Positions 19,278-27,196 of a DNA stretch of 64,000 nt are shown one piece after another. The translations under genes and the position numbers were made by a program. Where the stretch lies: the NCBI RefSeq assembly GCF_014201355.1, contig NZ_JACHEG010000002.1, positions 124,001-188,000 on the forward strand. Direction: 5' to 3'. The DNA is from Aliirhizobium wenxiniae. Its GTDB lineage: Bacteria; Pseudomonadota; Alphaproteobacteria; Rhizobiales; Rhizobiaceae. Below the pieces are notes generated by a model, which did no database searches, was not told the DNA's origin, and saw only the letters and a list, made by a program, of their open reading frames with translations. Numbering within the stretch: the stretch's first letter is position 1; each line of letters opens with the position of its first letter.

Positions 19278-22200
19278 ATCAACATCATCGCCCAGTTCAC
19301 GCTGCGCGGTATCCATCAAACTCATCTGGTGGGTAAATAGGATCGACTGGAACGCGCCGCTCGATTCTGCCAGCGTCCGAAGGCCAGCTGCAGTACGTTC
19401 GTCATCGAATGTCTGGAAGATATCATCCAGTACGAGCGGCGCCGGTTCATTGCGAGCGCAATAGTCCTGGAGGAACGCAAGCCGAAGCGCCAGATACAGT
19501 TGATCACCGGTTCCCTCACTCAATCCGGAAAGCGGCACCTGCTCGCCGGTCTTGCGCTCGACAGCCAGTTGCAGCTCATCGTTATCATCATAGACCTGAA
19601 TGAGGCGAGCGAACCGGCCGCCCGTCAAATCGGAAAACACCTCACCGGCGCGTGTCATGACAGGATCTGCCTGCTGCTGGCGATAGGTTTCCATCGAATG
19701 GGACAGCAGCGATCCTGCGAGCTTCAGAACCACCCAGCGACGGGCGAGGTCCTTTGCTTCCTGCTCGGCTGCCAGTTTCTCGAAGACGGCACGTTCGGCG
19801 CCGGTACCCTTTTCCAGCTCCTGCCTGCGCCGCAGATTGTCAGCCTCGCCAGCGCGCAGATCGGCAAGGCGATTGACCTGCCTACTGTCTTCGGCCTCCA
19901 GCCGCTCGATTTCGACACCGGCCGAGATCCTGTCGAAATCGACCAGTGCTGCCCTCACCGCCTCTTCATCCAGGCCATCCGCCTGATCGATGAAGCGATT
20001 GCGGCAGAGTTCCTCGCTGGCAAGCAATCTCCTGCGCTCCACGAGGTCAGCATGGACGGCTGCGAGTTGATCCGCTGGAACGGCAGCGGCATTTGCCAAT
20101 TTCTGCCGTTGGGCATCGAGTCCAACTGCCTCGGCGACGTGACGGGCATGGACAAGCTCGTTGCGTTCCAGGGCGGTTGCAAGCGTCTTGCGCTGATTGT
20201 CGGCAGCACGCGCCTTGGTTACGCGCTCGTTCAGCATGCCACCGGCAACATCTGCCGGGATGGAAGCGAGATCCGGCGCAAGCGATCGCGACAGGCTGAC
20301 GATCTCAGCCTCGAAGGCTTCCATGTCCCGGGCCATGCCACGCACACGCCGGTCACGGTTCTGCCGCTCGGAAAGGAGGTCCGGCAGCGTGCGCCAGATA
20401 TCCAGCGCGGCATTGGCCATATCGATCGTCGCATCCTCGGCCAGCCCGGCGGATGAAGCGGCAGCGGCAAAGCCGGACCGCCAGAGATCGGCCTTTCCGC
20501 GCAAATCCGCCTCGTCGGCCTCCAGTCGCTTCAGCGTCTGGCTTGCCGTATCGCGCATCCGCTCGATGGTGCGACCCTCGCTCCACTGACGGGTGATTTC
20601 CTCCAGGCGGGTCGAGATTTCCCGCGCAAGGCTGCGCGGCGGCAAGACACCGGCGGACGCGCCCGTGGCATCGGCGAGTGCCGCCAATGCCGGCTGCAAC
20701 GCCTCCTCCCTTGAATGCAGGATCTCGTATTCGTCTTCCGCTGCATTCAGGGTGGAGGAAAGCGCCATCAATCCATCGACCATGCGGCGCCATTCGATCA
20801 TGCGCTCAGGCGCGCCGGGCGTTACCGGGACGGCGTGGAAGAGATCCTCGAATTCGGTCACCGCGTCGGAAGCGGCAATAGCGGCCTCCCTGGCGGCACG
20901 TTCCGCAGCGGCAATCGCATCGGCAATTTTTCGCTGTTGCAGTGTCAGTTGTGCATGGCGCGAGACACGCTCGGCATCGGCAAGCGCCATGTCGGCCAGC
21001 CGATCCGCTTCCTGCACGGAAGACCTTGCTGCCTGCAAAGCCACGTTTGAAGGGGTGGAGACCAGAGCCTCGATGAGGCCGTCCCGTTCCTGCCGCGCAA
21101 GCTCGATCGTGTCGCGCGAGACGATCCTGCCCTCGCCTTCCAGAAGCGCCAACTGGGCTTGAAGCTCGTCCGCGTCATCCTTCAGCGCCGCCAGCTTTTG
21201 CACTGCCTGCGCATTTTCATGCCTTGCAGCCTCGATCAGGCGGCGGTGGTGGACAAGTGTCTCCATATCCGGCAGCGGCACGGAGAGAAGAAGGTCAAAT
21301 TCCCTGACCGGAGGATCGAGGCGGGCGGACGCCGCATCGAGATCGCTCCTGGCGCGGGCGGCGCGGATCTTCAGCGTTTCGAGATTGGCGAGTTCCTCGA
21401 TCTCGGGCCGCAGGGCCGCGAGCTGGTCGCTCAGCGGCTTGGGGTCGACGATGCGGGCAACCGGCGCATCAGCTTCGAGCTTGCGCAGCGCATCGGCCTC
21501 CTCGTCGATCCGCTTGCGAAGCTGGCGCATCTCACGGTCGAGCTCGCCGCCCTCCTCCACCAACTGGCGAAGGCGGACAAGGTCGGCATCGGCGGGCTGC
21601 ATGCGCTCAAGATCGGAAAATTCCCTGAAACCGAGGCGGCGCGAGGCCTGCAGCAATTTCTGATCGAAATCGTCCACTTCGGCTCGAACCCGTGCGATAT
21701 CTTCCCTCGCCTTGAGATAGACGCCGCTGCGGCCATAGGCTGCCAGAATGTCCGGTGCTGCCAAAAGCAGCGCGTCATCCACCTTGATAGTCTCGATCTC
21801 TTCGCGAAGCCTTGTCAGCTCGTTTTCGGAGGCGACAAGCGCTTCGGCATTTTCCCGTCCGGACTGGAGCGTCGCTGCAAGCTTTACCTCGAAACCGTCC
21901 GGCAGGCCGGCCAGTGCCTCATGATGGACCAGAAGCGCACGTTCGCGGTCCAGTTCGCGCAGCAGGGGCTCAAGGGCTATCTGCCGACGCAGGCGGTCGA
22001 GCGCGCGCTTGGTTTCCTCACGGCCCTGCTGGAGTGTGTGAATTTCCGCGCCGAGTTCGGCCTCTTCCTTCAGCAGTGCCTTCCAGTCGCCGGCTTTCAG
22101 CTCGTTGTCGCGCTCCGCCTTGCGGGCTGCATCATGGCTATCGAGAGCCTGATAAAAGCTGCGATCCTTGGACCGGCGCTGGGAGTAGATCGCGTCAGCA

Positions 22201-22706
22201 TCCGCATCCAGCGACTTGCGCAGGCTGGACAGGCCTGTCAGGCCCGACGCGGCGGAGAAAAGCAGGCTACCGATCTCGCCGCCGCTTTTCAGCATGGTCT
22301 CACCCCCGGCCCGAAGCGAATCCGAATTCAGGCCGAAGGCGCGTTCGAACACATCGCGGGAGAGATTTCCGAGATAGGGTGCGAGCGCATCGTCGGCCAG
22401 GTTTTCTTCCGCATCGGAGTGCCCGAGCAGCGTGTTCTTGCGCCCCTTGCGGCGGCGGAAGGAGAGTTCCTGTCCGTCGCGTGCCGTCAGCTGCGCACCG
22501 ATGCGCAAGGCCCCGGCATCATGCAGAAAGCCATAGGCCGAACGTTCCGGAAAACCGAAGAGCAGATCCGAAATAGCCGAGAGCGCAGAGGATTTTCCGG
22601 CTTCGTTCGGCCCGTAGACGATATGCAGCTTCGCGCCCGGGCGAAAGACAAGCTGGCGGTCGGTGAGCGCGCCGTAACGCAGGATGTCGAGACGATCGAA
22701 ACGCAT
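19254..22706 (-). CDS. YhaN-like AAA/SMC-type ATPase
   Basis: 1150-residue SbcC/Rad50-type ATPase. Walker A GPNEAGKSS is at about 33-41. A very long charged alpha-helical region follows (about 170-1000), rich in E/R/A/L and likely coiled coil. The C-terminal half-site has the ABC signature LSEGTGDQLYLALRLA, Walker B PLVLDDIFQTFD and H-loop FTHQ. It pairs with the nuclease-like gene just upstream (2 bp apart). Together they resemble the Rad50-Mre11 arrangement, known in Bacillus as YhaN and YhaO. A role in processing DNA ends or unusual DNA structures is inferred from that homology. A 628-codon antisense frame over it is a shadow. Confidence 0.85.
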   Translation of the reverse strand: MRFDRLDILRYGALTDRQLVFRPGAKLHIVYGPNEAGKSSALSAISDLLFGFPERSAYGFLHDAGALRIGAQLTARDGQELSFRRRKGRKNTLLGHSDAEENLADDALAPYLGNLSRDVFERAFGLNSDSLRAGGETMLKSGGEIGSLLFSAASGLTGLSSLRKSLDADADAIYSQRRSKDRSFYQALDSHDAARKAERDNELKAGDWKALLKEEAELGAEIHTLQQGREETKRALDRLRRQIALEPLLRELDRERALLVHHEALAGLPDGFEVKLAATLQSGRENAEALVASENELTRLREEIETIKVDDALLLAAPDILAAYGRSGVYLKAREDIARVRAEVDDFDQKLLQASRRLGFREFSDLERMQPADADLVRLRQLVEEGGELDREMRQLRKRIDEEADALRKLEADAPVARIVDPKPLSDQLAALRPEIEELANLETLKIRAARARSDLDAASARLDPPVREFDLLLSVPLPDMETLVHHRRLIEAARHENAQAVQKLAALKDDADELQAQLALLEGEGRIVSRDTIELARQERDGLIEALVSTPSNVALQAARSSVQEADRLADMALADAERVSRHAQLTLQQRKIADAIAAAERAAREAAIAASDAVTEFEDLFHAVPVTPGAPERMIEWRRMVDGLMALSSTLNAAEDEYEILHSREEALQPALAALADATGASAGVLPPRSLAREISTRLEEITRQWSEGRTIERMRDTASQTLKRLEADEADLRGKADLWRSGFAAAASSAGLAEDATIDMANAALDIWRTLPDLLSERQNRDRRVRGMARDMEAFEAEIVSLSRSLAPDLASIPADVAGGMLNERVTKARAADNQRKTLATALERNELVHARHVAEAVGLDAQRQKLANAAAVPADQLAAVHADLVERRRLLASEELCRNRFIDQADGLDEEAVRAALVDFDRISAGVEIERLEAEDSRQVNRLADLRAGEADNLRRRQELEKGTGAERAVFEKLAAEQEAKDLARRWVVLKLAGSLLSHSMETYRQQQADPVMTRAGEVFSDLTGGRFARLIQVYDDNDELQLAVERKTGEQVPLSGLSEGTGDQLYLALRLAFLQDYCARNEPAPLVLDDIFQTFDDERTAAGLRTLAESSGAFQSILFTHQMSLMDTAQRELGDDVDLVRLDRV

Positions 22707-22708
22707 GG

Positions 22709-23944
22709 TCAGCCGGCCTCCGCCGCACGGGAAACGAGCAAGTCACGCGCCTCGACGAGAAGCACATCGATATCGTCGCCAAGCGGCAATTCCCCTGCCC
22801 CGCTACCGCCCGGCAGTCTGGCGGCGATTTCCGCAATACGGGCAGCAGCCTCCTCCAGCAGTTCGGGCGGAAACCCTTCCATGCCCAGCAGGCCATCAAG
22901 GCCAAGCGTTCCGGAACTGCGCTGGGACGCTCCGTCATCGGGTTCAAGCCGGAGGTCGAGCTTTTCAAGCCAGATATCGGCATGGCCGCGATGGCAGGCG
23001 GCCTGCACTTCATCGCGGAAATCTTCGACCTTCGACAGAAGCTGACTGCGAACGCGGCTCTTGCCGGTCATGCGGACACGCAGCGCAAGCGGCCGCCCTT
23101 CCATGACATCGACAAGCGGCTCGAGTGCATCCTCTACGCGGCGCAGCAGGGCGGCGGGCGTATCGTCGCTCTCCACTGCGATCGCCAGTTCGGCAAAACG
23201 GGCGCTATCGGTGATCAGGCGCTCATAGGCGATGCGGCCATCCTCGACCGTCACCAGCACGGCGCCCTTGGCTCCGGTCTCACGGATCGAGCGGCCCTGC
23301 AGGTTACCCGGAAAAACCACCAGTGGGTCTTGCGCGACGATCTCGAAATCATGGACATGGCCGAGCGCCCAGTAGTCATAACCACGCGAGCGCAGGTCCT
23401 CGACCGAGCAAGGCGCATAAGGCGCGTGCGGCTCGCGACCGGTCAGCGACGTATGCAGCACGCCGATATTGAACCAGCCGGTTTCGGGCCTAGGATAGGC
23501 GAGCGCGAGGTTTTCGTTTGCAGAGCGTTCGGCAAAACCCTGTCCGTGCAACGCGACCTTCAACTTCTCAAGCCGGAACGTACCGGGCTTGCTGGTCGGG
23601 AACTCGCTGACATTCTTTGGCAGCGTGATGGTTCGGGTAATGACGCTTTCGGCGTCGTGATTGCCCTTCAATAGGAAGACCGGGATTCCGGCGCGGTCCA
23701 GCCGCGCCACTTCGCGGTTGAAAAACAGGCCGATCTTGTTGTCCTTCCAGTCGCCGTCATAAACGTCGCCGGCAACGATGAAGAAATCGGCCTTGCGCTC
23801 CACCGCTTCATCGACAAGCGCCGAAAAGGCCTTGCGGCTTGCCTCGACAAAAAGCTCGGCGAGATCGGCATCCTTAAGGGCCAGTCCCTGGAAGGGGCTG
23901 CCGAGATGCAGGTCTGCGGCATGGATGAAGCGGAAGGAACTCAT
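22709..23944 (-). CDS. YhaO-like Mre11-type metallophosphoesterase (DNA repair exonuclease family)
   Basis: 411 residues. The N-terminal calcineurin-like domain carries HAADLHLGSPF, VAGDVYDGDW, LKGNHDAES, LHTSLTG and ALGHVHD, so the full di-metal site of the Mre11/SbcD superfamily is present. The C-terminal ~150 residues would be the capping and ATPase-binding part. It is the first gene of a two-gene unit with the YhaN-like ATPase, two bases apart. Cytoplasmic; substrate specificity unknown. Confidence 0.88.
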   Translation of the reverse strand: MSSFRFIHAADLHLGSPFQGLALKDADLAELFVEASRKAFSALVDEAVERKADFFIVAGDVYDGDWKDNKIGLFFNREVARLDRAGIPVFLLKGNHDAESVITRTITLPKNVSEFPTSKPGTFRLEKLKVALHGQGFAERSANENLALAYPRPETGWFNIGVLHTSLTGREPHAPYAPCSVEDLRSRGYDYWALGHVHDFEIVAQDPLVVFPGNLQGRSIRETGAKGAVLVTVEDGRIAYERLITDSARFAELAIAVESDDTPAALLRRVEDALEPLVDVMEGRPLALRVRMTGKSRVRSQLLSKVEDFRDEVQAACHRGHADIWLEKLDLRLEPDDGASQRSSGTLGLDGLLGMEGFPPELLEEAAARIAEIAARLPGGSGAGELPLGDDIDVLLVEARDLLVSRAAEAG

Positions 23945-24003
23945 CGAATCGTCTCATGCGAACACATCAGGAACGCCAGACTTAAGGTAGCAGGCCCCAA
24001 GAA

Positions 24004-24035
24004 AAAAGGCCGGGTGCGCAAACACCCGGCCTTTT
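24004..24035 (-). terminator. Terminator of the phytase-like gene
   Basis: Stem AAAAGGCCGGGTG / CACCCGGCCTTTT with a 6-base loop; six T on the minus strand. It lies 23 bp past the stop and may work in both directions. Confidence 0.8.
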
Positions 24036-24057
24036 CCTGTTGAAGATGAGGATTCGA

Positions 24058-26247
24058 TCAGTTGGTGACCTTGAGGGTGACCGGCAGAAACAGGGTCTCG
24101 CCGGATGAGTCGTCAACGCCGTCATTGTCGGTGACCATGAAGGCCTTGCCGGACTTGTCGAAGGCAAAGCCTTCCAGCTTGTCGAGAACGTAGCCGTTGG
24201 TGGCGCTCTTCAGATCGGGCAGGAAGTCATGAACTTCTTCCTTGGTGACGAGCTGCAGCTCGCCGCCGATCTTGGCCGGCTTCAGATCCTTGATCGAGAC
24301 GCGGTAGAGCTTCTTCAGCCTGGCGGCGTCACCGACCTGATTGTCGCGTTCGACGATGTAGAGATAATCCCCATTGGCGGTGATCTCAGACAGGCCGATC
24401 CAGCCCTTTTCAGCCTTTTCGAGCGGATAACGAACGGCCGCCCATTCCTTCGACTTCGGCTTGTAGGAAAGAAGCTTCACCTGTCCCTTGGGGTCATCCT
24501 TCCATTCGCGCTGGATTGCCATCCAGAGCGTCAGGTCGTCGCCCGAACCGGTCGTGGTGATGCCTTCGAGACCGTAACGGCTCTCGCCGGCGAGCAGCTC
24601 TGCCGGAAGACCGATCTCACTCTTGATCTCGCCCTTGGCGTTGACGTTGTAGAGGCCGTGGCCGACGAGCTTGGCGCTGTCGCCTTCCGAAGCCAGCCAG
24701 AATCCGCCCTTGCCGTCGAGCGCGATGCCCTCGATGTCGAGCTTCTGCGCCGGCTGGCCGTTGCGGGTGATGCGGACGACGTTAGTGATCTCGGCCGGCT
24801 TCTTCGTCGTGTCGATGGTGAAGATCGACGGCTGCATGGCGTAGACGGAATCGTTGACCGCATAGAGAATACCGTCCTTATCGGCGTCACCGACGAGACC
24901 CGACAAAGCGCCCCAGCCGATCAGCTTGCCATCGACATCCTTGGAAACGATGGTCGGATAGGCTTTTTCGCCTTCGGCAAGTTCATAGATCATCACATGC
25001 GAGCGCGGGCCGCCGTCTTCGCCTAGATCGGCTTCGTTAGCCGAGGCAAGCAGGTTACGGCCCGGGATGGCGACGGCACCTTCCGGGGATACGCCCGACG
25101 GCAGAAGCTGGACGAGTTCCGGTTCGCCACCGGTGTCCTTGTAGACGGCGATCATCGAACCGCGCTCGGAGAGGACGAAGAAATACTGCTGGCCGTTGAA
25201 GACAGCGGCTTCCATGCCTTCCGGCTCGATGCCCTTGTTCTTGGCGCGCTTTTCCGGGAAGTGACCGTGGCGGGCGATTTCGTGCTCGAGCGTCATGCCG
25301 GCATCGAAAAGAACCTTGCCGGAGCGGTCGAAGATCGTGAAGCCGCGCGAACCGCCCTTGTAGTCGCCTTCATTGGCGATGACGAGGCGATCGGTGCCGA
25401 GCCACTTGACGGCATCCGGCTCGCGCGGAACAGCGGTCAGCTTGCCGGAAAAATTCAGCGAGCCATCGGTCTTGGCATCGACGCCTTCGAGATCGACCGT
25501 ACCGGCTGTGAAGTGGCCGGTGACCTTGGCGGTCTTGCTATCGATGATGATGACGTGGTTGTTTTCCTGCAGCGTCAGGGCGATTTCGCCATTGGCATTG
25601 ATGTTGACGAATTCCGGTTCCGGATCTTCCGGGACGACCGTCGCCAGACCAGTGACGTCAACGCGCTTGATACTGTCGCAGGCCGGAACGCCGTTGTTCA
25701 GGGATACGATCAGCAATTCGCCGGCAGGAAGCTGCGGCAGGGCGCCGTCGTTCAAGTCTTCGTCGCGCTGGTTTTCGATGGCGATGGCTGCAAATGTGCC
25801 ATCGGGAGCCACAACGACGCTATCCGGCTGGCCGCCGAGATCGCAGGTGTTTTCGAGTTTCTTCGACGCGATATCGACAACGCCGAGCCGACCGGCCGGC
25901 TTGGTCAGATCCTTGGTGTCGTCGATGGTCACGAGGACTTTCGTGCCAGCAGCGGCAACCGAATTCGGCTCACCGTCGATCTTCAGGGATCCGCCGGCCT
26001 TCGGAGCCTTCGCGTCGGTAATGTCGATAAAACCGATCGTGCCGCCCGGCGCGTCGGAATAGATGAGTGTATTACCATCGGCCGTCGCGGTGATGATTTC
26101 CGACGACGTCGCCTTGTCCTCGCCCTGGGGCAGGTTCTGGGCAACGGGGAAAGAAGCGATGCGGTTGAAGACCTGTTCGGCGCTGGCGGGTGCCACCACC
26201 GAGGCAAGCAGGAATGCCGTCAAGGCGGCGCGTGTCGAGAATGTCAT
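24058..26247 (-). CDS. Secreted phytase-like esterase (beta-propeller)
   Basis: Exported protein with a YncE-like propeller in its first half (LVTIDDTKD...LGVVDIA...QPDSVVVAPDG) and an 'esterase-like activity of phytase' domain in the second (KGIEPEGMEA, LDIEGIALDGKGGFWLASEGD, RYGLEGI, GYVLDKLEGFAFDKSGK). The start is the ATG at 26247, not the frame opening 48 bases earlier. It has GAGGGG six bases upstream and begins a clean signal peptide (MTFSTRAALTAFLLASVV, cleavage after APASA). Mature protein about 706 residues, periplasmic or secreted. A Pho box lies 47 bases upstream, so release of phosphate from organic esters under phosphate starvation is a well-supported inference. The actual substrate is unknown. 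Confidence 0.88.
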   Translation of the reverse strand: MTFSTRAALTAFLLASVVAPASAEQVFNRIASFPVAQNLPQGEDKATSSEIITATADGNTLIYSDAPGGTIGFIDITDAKAPKAGGSLKIDGEPNSVAAAGTKVLVTIDDTKDLTKPAGRLGVVDIASKKLENTCDLGGQPDSVVVAPDGTFAAIAIENQRDEDLNDGALPQLPAGELLIVSLNNGVPACDSIKRVDVTGLATVVPEDPEPEFVNINANGEIALTLQENNHVIIIDSKTAKVTGHFTAGTVDLEGVDAKTDGSLNFSGKLTAVPREPDAVKWLGTDRLVIANEGDYKGGSRGFTIFDRSGKVLFDAGMTLEHEIARHGHFPEKRAKNKGIEPEGMEAAVFNGQQYFFVLSERGSMIAVYKDTGGEPELVQLLPSGVSPEGAVAIPGRNLLASANEADLGEDGGPRSHVMIYELAEGEKAYPTIVSKDVDGKLIGWGALSGLVGDADKDGILYAVNDSVYAMQPSIFTIDTTKKPAEITNVVRITRNGQPAQKLDIEGIALDGKGGFWLASEGDSAKLVGHGLYNVNAKGEIKSEIGLPAELLAGESRYGLEGITTTGSGDDLTLWMAIQREWKDDPKGQVKLLSYKPKSKEWAAVRYPLEKAEKGWIGLSEITANGDYLYIVERDNQVGDAARLKKLYRVSIKDLKPAKIGGELQLVTKEEVHDFLPDLKSATNGYVLDKLEGFAFDKSGKAFMVTDNDGVDDSSGETLFLPVTLKVTN

Positions 26248-26293
26248 GGGAAGCCCCTCTTTAAAACCACGGGTGGTTTTCTGAGCTAGAGGC

Positions 26294-26311
26294 ATGACAC
26301 GACAATGACAA
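26294..26311 (-). promoter_or_regulatory. Pho box upstream of the phytase-like gene
   Basis: On the minus strand TTGTCAT-TGTC-GTGTCAT: two 7-base half-sites separated by 4, matching the PhoB consensus CTGTCAT-N4-CTGTCAT at 12 of 14 positions. Its promoter-proximal end is 47 bases from the start codon. Confidence 0.75.
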
Positions 26312-26365
26312 TTTGATGATCATGAGTTGCATTCGCAGTCGACATGGCATGCCACATCGATTGCA

Positions 26366-26393
26366 GCAAAAAAGGCCGGGCAAGCCCGGCCTT
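26366..26393 (-). terminator. Terminator of the pyrophosphatase gene
   Basis: GC-rich stem AAGGCCGGGC / GCCCGGCCTT with a very short loop, followed by six T on the minus strand, 31 bp past the ppa stop. Confidence 0.75.
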
Positions 26394-26423
26394 CCGATAG
26401 GTTCAATCGAGGTGACCGAAGGA

Positions 26424-27026
26424 TCACTTCTTCTTGGCAGCATAAGCCTTGATGGCTGCGGATACTTCGCCTTCAGCATGGGCAGCGTTGTCGAAACCGT
26501 TCAGTTCGACTGCCTTGCGGCCGGCCGGAAGCTGCTTGTAGACGCGGAAGAAGGCCTGAAGGCGTTCCTGCTCGATCTGCGGGAGATCGGTGATTTCCTT
26601 GATGTTGTCGTAGGTCGGGTCGATCTTGCTGGTCGGTACGGCAACAATCTTGTCGTCAACTTCACCGCCGTCGATCATCTTCAGAACGCCGATCGGGCGA
26701 ACCTTGATGATGGCGCCCGGAACGATCGGCTCGCGGGTGTAGACGAGCGCGTCGAGCGGATCGTTGTCGCCACCGAGCGAGCTGGTGATCGAACCATAGT
26801 TGGCCGGGTAGATAACCGGCATGGACTGGTAGCGGTCGACAACGATGTGGCCGGTGTCGGCGTCGATTTCATACTTGGTGAAGCTGCCCTGCGGGATTTC
26901 GATGGCAACGTTAAATTCCTTGCCGTCATCCTTCTTCTGCGGAACGTCGAGATAGGAAACATATTCAGCGGAAGCAACGCCGGCAGTTACGAGAAGCGCG
27001 GCGGCGGCAGTCAAAAGCGATTTCAT
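26424..27026 (-). CDS. ppa: Secreted family I inorganic pyrophosphatase
   Basis: Hydrolyses pyrophosphate to two phosphates. The 200-residue protein has the family I signature DNDPLDAL, the Lys/Arg substrate residues upstream (YEID, DRYQSMPVIYPANYG) and DPTYDNIKEITDLP. Unlike the housekeeping cytoplasmic enzyme it begins with a signal peptide (MKSLLTAAAALLVTAGVASA), so it should act in the periplasm. A Pho box lies 45 bases upstream of the ATG. Together with the similarly controlled phytase-like gene next door this looks like a phosphate-scavenging pair, each with its own promoter and terminator. Confidence 0.92.
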   Translation of the reverse strand: MKSLLTAAAALLVTAGVASAEYVSYLDVPQKKDDGKEFNVAIEIPQGSFTKYEIDADTGHIVVDRYQSMPVIYPANYGSITSSLGGDNDPLDALVYTREPIVPGAIIKVRPIGVLKMIDGGEVDDKIVAVPTSKIDPTYDNIKEITDLPQIEQERLQAFFRVYKQLPAGRKAVELNGFDNAAHAEGEVSAAIKAYAAKKK

Positions 27027-27071
27027 GGGGAGCCCTTCAGTATGATGAGGCCCCTCACCTAGGCAGGCGAC

Positions 27072-27089
27072 ATGACAGCGCTATGACAA
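27072..27089 (-). promoter_or_regulatory. Pho box upstream of ppa
   Basis: Minus strand TTGTCAT-AGCG-CTGTCAT: 13 of 14 half-site positions match the PhoB consensus, with correct 4-base spacing, 45 bases before the ppa start codon. Confidence 0.8.
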
Positions 27090-27123
27090 TATCCACACTT
27101 GCCGGACATTCACGGGAGAAACG

Positions 27124-27150
27124 AAAAAGGCCTGGCAAAGCCAGGCCTTT
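27124..27150 (-). terminator. Terminator of the autotransporter gene
   Basis: Stem AAAGGCCTGGC / GCCAGGCCTTT, loop AAA, with a five-base T run on the minus strand; 46 bp past the stop. Confidence 0.8.
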
Positions 27151-27196
27151 CAATTTCGCCGCCGGGATTACCGAAGGCCAATTCTGCAATAATCGA

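Noticed and set aside
21159..23045. A 628-codon open frame antisense to the YhaN/YhaO genes
   Set aside because: Same shadow effect; it crosses the boundary of two well-supported genes and shows no family motif.
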